Assembly (NCBI GenBank): GCA_001051155.2
Contig: JYIP02000007.1
Span: forward strand, 2,172,342 to 2,236,341
Reading direction: 5' to 3'
Length of the DNA: 64,000 bases
Source: Chrysoporthe austroafricana
Lineage: Eukaryota > Ascomycota > Sordariomycetes > Diaporthales > Cryphonectriaceae
In this document: positions 49,229-60,081 of the stretch, in pieces
Layout of the letters: each line of letters begins with the position of its first letter
Position numbering within the stretch: the first letter of the stretch is position 1
Notes under the pieces: generated by a model
What the model was told of the DNA's origin: nothing
Seen by the model: the letters and a program-made list of their open reading frames with translations, nothing else
Databases searched by the model: none
Made by a program: the position numbers and the translations under genes

Positions 49229-50479
49229 ATGACCACCATGGTACGTTCCTGAATCACGCTGCAGACCTCCTGTCGATGCCGTCCCCGACGATGACCACCG
49301 GTCCGACGTGTCGCTGCTGACCGATGGTCTTCGACCGATGGACGGCATCAATAACGCACTGGCGGTCTTGACTAACCCATCTCTCTTGCAGGACCTGCGC
49401 GTCGGTAACAAGTACCGCATCGGCCGAAAGATCGGTTCTGGCTCCTTCGGTGACATCTACCTGGGCACCAACATCATCTCGGGCGAGGAGATTGCCATCA
49501 AGCTCGAGAGCGTCAAGGCCAAGCATCCCCAGCTCGAGTATGAGGCCCGCGTCTACAAGTCCCTCGCCGGTGGTGTGGGCATCCCCTTTGTTCGCTGGTT
49601 CGGGACCGAGTGTGACTACAATGCCATGGTCCTGGACCTCCTCGGCCCCAGCTTAGAGGACCTCTTCAACTTCTGCAACCGCAAGTTCTCCCTCAAGACG
49701 GTCCTCCTCCTGGCCGACCAGCTCATCTCCCGCATCGAGTACATCCACGCCAAGTCCTTCATCCACCGTGACATCAAGCCCGACAACTTCCTGATGGGCA
49801 TTGGCAAGCGTGGCAACCAGGTCAATGTCATCGATTTCGGTCTCGCCAAGAAGTACCGTGACCCCAAGACCCACTTCCACATCCCGTACAGAGAGAACAA
49901 GAACCTCACGGGTACCGCTCGTTATGCCTCGATCAACACTCACCTTGGTGTCGGTATGTAGACTCCCCAGAACCTCAACACTAACCCCCATCACCATATG
50001 CTGACCCCGATGCAGAGCAATCTCGCCGTGACGACATGGAGTCCCTCGGATACGTCATGCTCTACTTCTGCCGTGGCTCTCTGCCCTGGCAGGGTCTGAA
50101 GGCCGCGACCAAGAAGCAGAAGTACGACCGCATCATGGAGAAGAAGATGACCACTCCCACTGAGGTCCTGTGCCGCGGCTTCCCCAACGAGTTCGCCATC
50201 TACCTCAACTACACCCGCTCCCTGCGCTTCGACGACAAGCCCGACTACAGCTACCTCCGCAAGATCTTCCGTGACCTGTTCGTCCGCGAGGGCTTCCAGT
50301 ACGACTACGTCTTCGACTGGACTGTCTACAAGTACCAGAAGAACGCTAGTCAGATCAAGGCTCAGGAGGAGCAGAAGGATGCTGCCGGCACCGCTGCCGC
50401 CACCAAGCAGACGTCTGCCCAGCCCGCCACGCGGCGCAACCCCCCCAGGATGGGTAACGATTCTGACCAGCCGATGTGA
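49229..50479 (+). CDS. ck-1a: Casein kinase I, delta/epsilon type (CK-1a/Hhp1)
   Basis: Constitutive Ser/Thr kinase acting in DNA repair, trafficking and, in Neurospora, the circadian clock through FRQ phosphorylation. Exons 49229-49240, 49392-49953 and 50016-50479 join in phase to 345 residues. Exon 1 codes only four residues (MTTM) before a 151-bp intron. Kinase features: GSGSFGDIY loop, ATP lysine K41, [18 protein letters not shown] and the CK1-specific [11 protein letters not shown] with [10 protein letters not shown] in place of the APE motif. The KKQKYDRI segment and the [13 protein letters not shown] basic patch are typical. The tail after the kinase domain is short (about 50 residues, Ala/Gln/Thr-rich). 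The annotated stop (50477) overlaps a good splice donor at 50476, so a spliced alternative end is possible. Confidence 0.96.
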
Positions 50480-52790
50480 GTTCACAAAACAACGCAAGCC
50501 CGGCCCAATTTGTAAGGATCCTCCTTCGAGTTTGGTGCGCTTCGTGACCGCTGGCCGGAGGGATAATGCTGACCAGAGTGCTGACCGTTAGTCCGCGATG
50601 ATAGGATCTCTAGCGGCAGGCAGCTGCGCTCCGGAACCCAACAACGAGGCATCTGAATGAATCGTAGCCTTCGAACTCAGATATTTATATGTGGAGAGAT
50701 TGTTTATCCCTGAGCGACACTGGTAGACAGCAGGCCAAGGTGCCGCAAGCTGTCTGCTGGCGTTCCCGCTCATATGGTAACATGTCGTCGCTCAGGGATT
50801 TTTATTCTACAATCGTCTCCACTCCACCAGCAACCGCATCGCTCTTCGACGTCTTTATTTTCTTTCGGTTAAGACTCTCATGGCTCGGGCAGTCCGAGGA
50901 GGGGACCGGCGATCGGGTCACCATGGCATTGGGCCGTGGTGGTCCCGCCGAGGTCCTCGATCTGGCACTGGCTGAACGGCAAGTCCGGTACTTCAACTGC
51001 TGGAGTATCGACAACATGAGGGATATCATGTACGTTAACGTGGAAGCACCGGCTTCCCTCTAAAACGACCGAATCGAGCACACAAGGTCAGAATCAGGAC
51101 CGAGGCTGGCTCTACGTCATGCCACACCTGCGGATACGATCAGCTCCGTCGTCGCGATAGCACGGTTACCCTTTTGGGTTAGCCAACCCGTCGAATCCTT
51201 TTCATTGATCGTGTTTTCCTTGCCTCTCTTTTTACGTTTTCGAGACTGTGGGCGCGCTTCTGGGGAGGTAATATCAGGGGACGAGCTCGTTTGACTTTCT
51301 CGACTGGAATTTTCGGATGCCACCCTCCACCTGGAATGATTTGGTTCTCGTCACACAAGAGGAGATGACTGCGTAACTTCAATCTGGATTCAACATCGGA
51401 CTTGTGATGGGTTCACTTGTGGAACAGGCAACATGAGTATTGAACTGGGGGAGGGGGCATTGTGGCGGACAGTTGCGGATGCTGCTCGCGTGCGGGGAGG
51501 TTTATCTGCCTCTCAGCGGCGAGTAGACCAGGCTGTCACTTCCGACTAATCCACCTTTTCTCTTCGTTGACGTCGACCTCGTATCATGACAGCTGACTTA
51601 TCCGCCATCTGCTTTGGGGTGCAAGTCTACAGACCTGTCCCTGACAGTCTGCTGTGGGCCCCTGGGTTATGGTGGTGGTCGGCCGAATTATCAGAGACAC
51701 ACAGTCCTTCAAATTACCATAGCCCCTTACACAAAGAAATTGAGATTGCTTTCATTTATAAAAATGTGCTGGTCATGTCATGTGAAGTTCTGGGTATCTA
51801 TCGAGCGTGGGCGTCATGTGACCACTCACCCTCTTTGTGCCTACTAGGTGTATTGCGGAGGGTAGGTGTGGTTCTATTGTGGTATGATGAGGTGCTCAGG
51901 TGGGTAAGTGCACCTCGCAGCTGAATAGATGGGCGCCTTCGAGGCGAAAGAAAGGATGCAGAGGAAGCTGAGATGGGGGGGATTAGGGGGGGGGGTTGTC
52001 GCCCAGCAGCTCTCATCTGGCCGTGGTGGCTCACGACCCCCTCATCCTCATATCACAGCCCCCTCAGATCACAACCCCCCGCAGAAAGAGATCACCAGTC
52101 CCGTGCACGATCTGCACGCAGGTCTTGGAGACTGTGTGTATTGTGTTGAATCAGGAGTCTTCTGTTATCACCAATAGCACAGCTGGATGGCTTACTGGAC
52201 AAGACACCTGCGTGGCACTAGGTGGTCCCTTACTTGTTGTGTGCGGCGACAGCTCAGGTGCTAGCGGTCGCGCGACCAGGCAGGAGCGTCTCGTGATGTC
52301 TCTGCCAATCTGACTCGAGTTCTCGATTCGTTCAGCCACCTCTCTTGTCCTGGGTTTTCCTGCATCACATCTCGCATCGAGGCTGCAACCTGCAAATCGC
52401 CGAACTCCACATCCACTCTGCATTCTGCTGTGCACCGAGCACGACGGGAACCAGACTAGACCAGCCCAGCCTGGCCGGGAGATCCAACCCAGGTCAAGTC
52501 CAGTTTACCACATTCACCATTCACCAGGCTAGGAGAGGCCCCCCTGGGAACAGCACGAGACAGTGGCGTCACCGACGGAACCCCAGAAGACAACCCTGGC
52601 GCCGACTCGGCATTAGCAGGACCAAGCTGCCCCGCCAGGCTCACACACCCCTCGGCGTGCACCCACACCGCACCGCACTGCACCGCAACATCCTGACGTC
52701 GTCCGCTCCGCCACCCTGTTCCTGTCGGGATCCGTCGTGCACCACGACGACGACGACGACGACGACGACAAGGACAACAACCATCACACC
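50480..52790. other. Intergenic, CK1 3' region and phosphatase promoter
   Basis: No supported gene. The first few hundred bases should contain the CK1 3' untranslated region. Frames such as 50689-51063 (plus, 124 codons) show no family features. Poly-G and poly-C runs lie at 51976-52078. An eight-copy ACG microsatellite (52744-52767) ends 23 bases before the phosphatase start codon. Confidence 0.5.
52744..52767. repeat. ACG trinucleotide microsatellite, 8 copies
   Basis: Perfect acg repeat directly upstream of the start codon at 52791, so almost certainly in the mRNA leader. Copy number could vary between strains. Confidence 0.9.
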
Positions 52791-54853
52791 ATGACGGGGC
52801 CCGCTCCATCACTGCCGTCCGCCCTGGACGTCTTCGTACTGACGTTCAATTGCGGCAAGGCTGTGATTGATGTGCCTGCCTTCGCGACACATCTGCGCGG
52901 GGCGCTGCTGCAGAGGGGCACGGCGGCGAGGACGGCACCGAGCAGCACGCCCGGGAAGGCCGGTGCCGAGGTCCCCGGCGGTGTCGGGTATGATGGTCAG
53001 GAGGATGCCCCTGCCCTGCCAGATCTGGTCGTCTTGTGAGTGCCCTGACGCGCGTACCCGTCTCCAGCAGCCACGAGGACCTTTCGCTAACTGGCTGCTC
53101 TGCTCCTGACGTGCAGCTCCCTTCAGGAGATAGCACCCCTGGCGAGCGGCTACCTAGGCGGGCAATTCCTCGCCCCGTACTTCAATCCTTTCAAGGAGGC
53201 CCTGGACCTCGCGGCCCGTGACCTTCTTGGACAGCAGCAGGAGCCGCAGCCGTCGTCGTCGTCGTCGTCGCCGTCCCCGCCACCGCCGGCGGCGGCCAGT
53301 GCCACCGAGAACAGCGGCAGGTCAACCCCCCGGCGCCAGCCCCTCAACCGGTCCAGGTCGGCCCTCTCGAACATCTTCCGCAGGCAGCCTGACTTCCCCT
53401 ACAAGCTGGTCGAGGCGCGCAACGTCGGCATGACGGCCATCATGCTATTTGCCCGCCGGCCCGAGGCCATCTCCCGCGTTGAGAGCGCTGAGTGCGCGTT
53501 TGGCATCGCGAATATGGGGAACAAGGGGGCAGTTGCCCTGAGGGTGTCGTACGCCGCCGAAGACGAGGATCGGGCAGGGGATTTGGACGGGGCGGCTGAT
53601 GACAGCGGTCGCGAGGGGAAGGTGGCCGAGATCACGTTTGTGGCGACGCATCTGGCCGCGATGGAGTACAATCTCAGGAGGAGGAATGCCAACTGGGCGA
53701 GGTAAGCCTCCTCTTCTCTTTTGGCTCTCCCCCGAGAAGGGACGTCGGGATGTCGCTACCAAGTGACGGCGAGGGGCTGTGCAGGCCCTTGCCCTTCGGT
53801 TGCCGTTCGTCACATACTAATCACCAGTCTAGCATCTGCTCTTCTTGCCTTTTCGAGGATCCGAAGAAGACGCTGCCAGAGCAGTACCAATTTAGTGAGC
53901 CTGGTGTTAAGAACACCATCGAGGCGTCGATACACTCATCGTCTATAATACTAGATGCTAAACAGACGGACGGCGGTGAAGATATTCCGTCTGAGACCGA
54001 GGAGGAGCGAGATGCTCTTCTCGCCCGGCGCCAGAATGATGCCTCAATGCCGTCCGAGTATGCGGCACACCTGCACGACATCAGCATATTCAAGCCGGGC
54101 AGTCACCTTTTCGTGGCAGGCGACCTGAACTACCGCATCTCAACAACTACTCCCCCTGCGCTGGCGACCTTCCCGACCATGGACACCTACATGGACTTCC
54201 TTGAGCGCGACCAGCTCACGCAGGAGAAGAGGGAGGGGAGGACGCTCCACGGCCTGTCGGAGGCGCCCATCAAATTCCCGCCCACTTACAAGATCAAACA
54301 TCTGAGCCGGAGCAAGGCCGCAGAGGCCGTCAATCAGCAGGAACTCAGCGAGGCTCGGGAGGAGGGCCGAGAGGACGAGGTAGTTCCGTGGAAGTGGGCG
54401 GCTCACAGATGGCCAAGCTGGTGCGATCGGATTCTCTTCCTCGACATACCCGATTGGGTCAAGGAGCGATACATGGGCAGCCATGGAGGTGGCTCCTCGA
54501 AGCCGGCTCCCGAGATCAAGATCCATGCCTACAGCTCGCTCCCAACGATGATAACGTCAGACCACCAACCCGTCTTCCTGAGGGCCTCGGTGCCTTTGTT
54601 GCCCCGAGGAGAACTCTTGCCAGAGATGTCCCAGACGGCCGAGATGTCATCTCGCGACCTGGAGGACCCTCGTTTCAAGCTCCCCGTCCCGATCGACACG
54701 GGCGCCTTCGCCCGCCGTGCGGTAGCGCGGAAGAGGGAGATTTATACGGGCATGACAGCGCTCTTCTTCTCTACGAAAGAGGGTGCGATCGTCATGGCTG
54801 CTCTTGTGGGGCTGGCTCTTTGGTCGTGGTGGTTGTACCAGGGGTTCTTTTAG
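52791..54853 (+). CDS. INP54: Inositol-polyphosphate 5-phosphatase, tail-anchored (Inp54-like)
   Basis: Removes the 5-phosphate from phosphoinositides, most likely PI(4,5)P2, at the ER membrane as yeast Inp54 does. Exons 52791-53035, 53117-53701 and 53833-54853 join in phase to 616 residues. The endonuclease/exonuclease/phosphatase fold starts at FVLTFNCGK, then SLQEIAPLASGYLG, NMGNKGAVALR, THLAAMEYNLRRRNANW, and the signatures FVAGDLNYRI and RWPSWCDRILFL, ending with TSDHQPV. A Ser/Pro/Gln low-complexity insert with TCG-repeat codons lies near residues 115-155. The last 25 residues form a hydrophobic anchor (IVMAALVGLALWSWWLYQGFF), matching the tail anchor of Inp54. It is longer than the yeast enzyme (384 residues) because of inserts. 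The third exon acceptor could be one of two nearby AGs; the second (53832) keeps phase. Confidence 0.9.
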
Positions 54854-55973
54854 AGGAATGCTGGGTTTAGGAGCGCTCGGGACAGTGCTATGGGGAGGAT
54901 GTGTGCCGATGGGCGGCTGCTTTCGTCTCAAACCTCGGGTTTTCATTTCGCGCACACGGTTACCGGATAGACGGTGTGGGTTGAAGGATGGCTGAAGAGA
55001 TAAAGAAGTGCATGCATGGGCCGATCATCCTTTGATACCCACTAAGAGACAGAACAAAGGGGTCGGCAATGGGGTCGAGGTGTGCTTTGATGGTGCATAG
55101 TGTACAGTACTCATCTCCTGGTCAATGTCATACAGGAGTCTCGTGACTGTCAGCTGTGAAATTCTTCTCGAGAGCACGAATAAACGAGCTTAATACAACC
55201 CTTAGGGTGGATTCGATGCGAGGAGCGACCACAAGAGTGACTAATGCAGATTTGGTGGACCGCTGGACGCTGAGATGCAATGAGCGGTCACGAGATCATC
55301 TCATATCATCCGGAATGAAGATACATCAACACTTCAAGAGTTAATATTTACGGTATCGTTGTGCGATCGCTGTGGCTTTTCAATGGTCAACGTATAGCAT
55401 AGTATATCCAGCCTCCCCCTTACCCCCACCCTAGTCACTACCTGGATGCTATCATTAAGAGGGCCTCATCCAACGAATTTTCTTGCTCCCAGACAGCTGG
55501 ACCGATCGATCGTTTTCTTCTTTTCTTCTTTTCCGTCTTCTTCGGGCCTTTTTTTTTCTCTCCCCCCTCCCACCCTGAGATCTAGCCACAACCGTCTCTG
55601 ATTGATACGTATTCCCCGGTCCAGATGCGCTCGCTCACCAAGCAACTCCCCCGGCCCCGACACCCCCGGGCGCGCCAAGTCCTTATCGTACATATACAGA
55701 TGGTGAAAACGATGAATGAATAATGATGCCCGTGTTCGTTAGATCTCGTGTTGCTTCGATAACGCTTGGCTGAGTGCCTGCCTGCCTGCCTGCTCACTCC
55801 CGGTTCGTTCATGCTCCGCTCTGTCACCCTCGTGATGCCTTATTGTTGTTGATCCCCCGTCAGGGATAGAACCCCGGCCCGTGAGGAAAGAAGAGAAAAA
55901 AAGAGGTAAAGACGGCTGTCACCTGGGCCGTCCGGCCGCCTTCACCCACAAAAGAAATCCCCGCCCGCCGGGC
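54854..55973. other. Convergent intergenic
   Basis: About 1.1 kb between the convergent phosphatase and PKA genes, holding both 3' regions. No supported gene. A polypyrimidine stretch lies at 55500-55575. Confidence 0.55.
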
Positions 55974-57405
55974 TCAGAAGCCCTCGAAGTAGCTCTCGTA
56001 CTTGGCCCGCAGCTCCTCCGTGTACTCGCCGTGCCCGACGTCCTCCTCGGGGTAGACGTCGAAGCACTGCGCGTCGCCAGGGAACCGGATGGGCGGGATG
56101 ATGGGGCCGCGGTACCGGCGGTGGTACACGGCGTCCCAGTCGACGCCGCGGAAGAAGGGGTGCTCCCGCACGCGCCGCGCGCCGCCCTGGACGTTGCCGA
56201 GCCGGCGGGACCGGTCGACCGTGCAGAAGGACCGGATGATATCCTTAGCCTCGGGGGAGATGACGGGTTCTTGGGGGAAGACGACGGGTTTCTCGACGAT
56301 CCTGGGGGAAGGCCTTTGTTAGTCGAGAAGAACTTGATTTTTTCCTGCTTTCCTTTTTCTTTCTCTTCTTTCTCTTCCTCGTCTCAGTCACGCGACGAGG
56401 GTGGGAGAGCCGGTCACTCACTGTTTATATATCTCAATCGGGTTCTGGTGCCAGAATGGTGGGTAGCCTGTCAGGAACTCATATATCAAGATGCCCAGTG
56501 CCCACCAGTCCACCGCGGTTGTGTGGCCTTTGTTGTGTATTACCTCAGGCGCGAGGTACTCGGGTGTGCCGCACAGCGTGTACGTCTCGGTCGAGCCGTC
56601 TTTGCCTCCTAACCTCTTGGCGAAGCCGAAGTCCACCAACCTTATGTGGCCCTCCTCGTCCAGGAGCAGGTTCTCGGGCTTGAGGTCCCGGTACGCCACG
56701 CCGCCCTGCTGCTCGTGTAGGTACTCCAGCACCAGGACGATCTCGGCGGCATAGAAGCGCGCCATGCCCTCGTCAAACCGCCGGAACTTGCGCAGGTAGG
56801 AGAAGAGCTCGCCGCCGGGAACGTAGTCCAGGAGGAGGTAGAGGAAGTCGCGGTCGGAGAAAGAGGCGCAGAGGTTCGTTATGAAGGGGTGCCCGCTGAC
56901 GTCGCCGAGGATCTCGCGCTCGTGCCGGACGTGGTCGATCTGTTTGAGCTTGATCACTGCCCGCGCGTCACGGTAAGCCAACAGTGCCTCCCGCCACCCG
57001 GGTGAAGGCGAAGCGAGTTAGTCGCACGAACCTTCCGACTTGCGTAATATCTTGAGCGCAAACACCTTGTTGCGCTCCGCCTCGCTCTGCGGGTCCGAGA
57101 ATCTCACGAGACATACCCGCGCAAATGTGCCTTTCTCGCGTAAGCCGGTCGGGTTCTTTTTTCCCTTTCATCGTGGGTTTGTGCCACCGCACGGGCTGCT
57201 GGGCTGGCTACCTACCCGTCCCGAGTGTGCGCACCCTCGCGAAGTCGTCCAACTTCAGTTTTCGCGACACCTTGGAGGCGTCGCCAGGCGCTCCGTGGAT
57301 GGTCATACCGCCCACCGCCGACGGCGCCTTGTCCAGGTTGTGATTCGCTCCTCCCGCCGCGTGGCCGACTGTCGCCGGGACCTGGTGGGCCACTGTCGCG
57401 GCCAT
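55974..57405 (-). CDS. pkaC2: cAMP-dependent protein kinase catalytic subunit, type 2
   Basis: AGC-family kinase released from its regulatory subunit by cAMP, controlling growth, germination and stress responses. Exons 57405-57216, 57130-57032, 56956-56422 and 56301-55974 join to 383 residues with all phases matching. The kinase domain starts near residue 54 (LDDFARVRTLGTGTFARV), ATP lysine K90, YRDLKPEN with D187, DFGFAKRL, activation Thr T221 in ETYTLCGTPEYLAPE, WWALGILIYEFLTGYPPFW, then the AGC tail ending in FEGF, which fits the FxxF hydrophobic motif. Sequence style matches the second, more divergent fungal subunit (PkaB/PKAC-2) better than the main one. The ATG at 57405 follows directly on a ccttaccag splice-acceptor-like site, so an upstream exon with a longer N-terminus is possible. 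Confidence 0.92.
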
Positions 57406-60081
57406 CTGGTAAGGGGATCGAGGACCGGGCGACAGCTCGTAAGAAGAGACGAGTTGCGACCGCAACAGAGTCTCGCGCGCCGGGTTTCGCGGTCAAGTTC
57501 GATCGAGGTCGGGGGGTCTTTCCGGCGGGAGCGACGTCAGGGGTGTGGAATAAGTCGGGAGGGATGACGGGATTGGAACTCGCGTGCGCCTGTCCTATCG
57601 GTGGGTTTGGGACCGAGTTCATAAGCACTACCCCATTGCCCGAGGCGAGGGGTTCGATCGCGAACTAAGAGGGTGCTGGGCTGCACGTCCGAGCGGTTAC
57701 GTCGAGACGGCGTTGAAAGCTGCGGCGGGGAGAAGGTGGTTTATTTTTAGGCGGAGGGCTCAATCAGGCGGGCGCCAAGACAGTGGGACTCGTGGGTCCT
57801 CTGATTTACCGTCCAGGACGCTCAATTGGCATCGTCTATAAGATAGGTGCTTTGTCTGTGTGTTGGCTGTAGATGAGATGGAGGGAGGGAGAGGGACAAT
57901 GAAGGATCCGGCGAACGTGGGGAAGAGGTGGGTGGGCGGGCGAGAATGGGGGGGGGTTCAACTCAGCGACGCAGAATCTAGGAGGCTAATGCAAGTGATA
58001 CAAGAGCCCTCTGCGCGGCTGGGTGTCCTGTGACGGATCGGGCAGCTGGAGGATCTCTCGTGTCTCGTCTTTGCCCTGGCCTGGCCGGCTCTGTGGGTTC
58101 GAGTGCCCGGGGCTGAGGTGCCAAGTTGCCGCTGACGGGACTCGAGGACAAGCTTTGTGGGCGCGGGCGATGGAGTTAACGGGGCCTCTTGTTCTCTTCG
58201 AGACCCGTGGGGGACTGGCTTTTGACGTCACTCCTGGCGAGCAGATCTTCCCAAACCTAATTGAGCCTGGGGAGGGTGAGATGACCACATCAGATCGCTG
58301 TCGCCCGTCCCGTCCTGGAGATCTTGGAAAATCGGACTCTTGAGATGCGGGCATGTGGAGCATGCCTGGCTGCCAACGCCATCATACCACAGCAGGGCGG
58401 ATACGAACGAGAATAATACCGCGTTGCGCGGGATTTGTGGCACGTGTGTGGTGCGGTGAGAGGCCCGTCACGATCGAGACGCAGGCCAGGCAGGCCAGGC
58501 ATGCAGGCATGGCCAGGGGTTCGAGAGATCCATCCGGCTGAATCTCGAATGCCTGCATATCCCAGCCCGCCACGAGGCTTCCGATACTCCAATACGGCAC
58601 ATACGGCCTCGGCCCCTTTCTTGGGTTCGGCCGAGAGGTGCTGGTCGGGTCCCTCCCTTTCCCTCGTCCCCCTGGATGCTGACGTTGGTGGCTTCGCTGG
58701 CTTCTGCTGCTGGTTGGTCTCTTGCTGCCTCCGGGGGGCCCGGGAGTGCCAACCGCTCCGGAACCTCTTATGCTGCGCAACGGACCTCGACCCCTTCGAT
58801 CGGCGCCGCAGGCAGGAGGAAAAAGAGGCCAGGCACCTCAGACGGGAGATACACCACCGCGCAGCTGGGGCGCTGACGTAGGGCCCGATGACGACCCTGC
58901 AGACAGACCTGCGACCTTGCAGAGTATTTCCTGTCTTGCCGTGTCCTGTATGTGTTGCCAGCCACCTCGAGAGACGCGGCCGTCCCCGCGGAGGCTGGCC
59001 GAGATGGGACCTGAAACGGACGGGGACCTGGTCAGATCCAACGCTGCTGGCCCCGGTGTGTGAATACGACCGTACAGAGCAGCCTCCGGCGCTTGTCAGG
59101 GCGCCTCGCTCAGAGCAGACAAGGCTGGGCGTGCCGTATGCGACCCATGCTGCGAGGCGCTAACCTTGTTCCTGAATACGCCGCCGGTCGCCAATGTCAG
59201 TCGTGCCATGCAGTGCCGTGGTTGCTTCCGACAGAGGAGAGCGAGGCCCCAAGCTGCCGGCCTCGAGGGGGCAGGTGAGTCTGTGGTAGGTAATTTAAGC
59301 TGTGTGCTGCGTGTCTCTGAACGCAATTCGACCAAATCGACGTCATATCGCGGCGGCATCCATCCTCTGGCTCTTCACGACAGCTGCTCCTCGTGGCTGC
59401 CTGGGACTGACAATGTCACTGGCGCCTGCTCACAGGCTGGCTGTTCTGATTTGGTTCGAGAGAATGTGCTAGTATATGACATGTCTCGGCGTCGGAGTGG
59501 CAGCATGCGAGTGATGATGCGTGAGGCCTTGGCAGGGAGTGGAAGACCACCGAATATTTACACGCGGGAGATGGTTTCAGGGCGAGGTGCAACGAGATTG
59601 GGAGTTGCACGCCTGATTCCAGTATGCGCCTCCCTCTCGAGCAGGCCCAGCGTGGGGGTGTCCACTGCCAGGTGCCTGCTTACATACTGCAGAGTGACGG
59701 GGTCCCTCTCCAGCCCAGACCCCTAATCCGTTCCCCGCTAAAGCCTAAAGCTGCCTGCCACACCACTTCAGCCTCTAGACCATAGCAGCAGCATGTGCTG
59801 AGCCCGACGACAAACCATCGCCAGCATCCGAACCACTGGGCTACGCCTGACAACCATTCGCTACGCCGAGGCCGAGACCGCCTGCGATCGAAGAAGACCT
59901 CCTGGCAGGGCGGCTCCTCGTCTGGTCTGTGCCATGCTCTAGCCAGCCCCGTGCCATCAACCCAGAGAGAGCCCCTGGCAAGCCTGCCTCCCTTGGGCGT
60001 CCTCACGACCACGACGACGACCACGACGATCGGCCGTCGCAGCATCGAGGGCGCATTGACGCCCCGCAGCCCGCCGCCACG
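57406..60081. promoter_or_regulatory. Divergent promoter region, pkaC2 / Rab-GAP
   Basis: About 2.7 kb between divergent start codons. The first 220 bases stay open on the minus strand (57628-57406) in a different frame from PKA and may hold a missing first exon or leader. The rest shows no supported gene. A C-rich then ACGACG-rich leader precedes the GAP start (60000-60060). Confidence 0.5.

Noticed and set aside
50689..51063. 124-codon plus-strand frame after CK1
   Set aside because: Starts within the probable CK1 3' region, has no family features and no promoter-like upstream sequence.
57640..57670. ggttcgatcgcgaac resembling a tRNA T-arm
   Set aside because: No matching acceptor stem, D-arm or anticodon arm could be drawn around it; other GTTCGA sites (58093, 58516, 59453) also fail.
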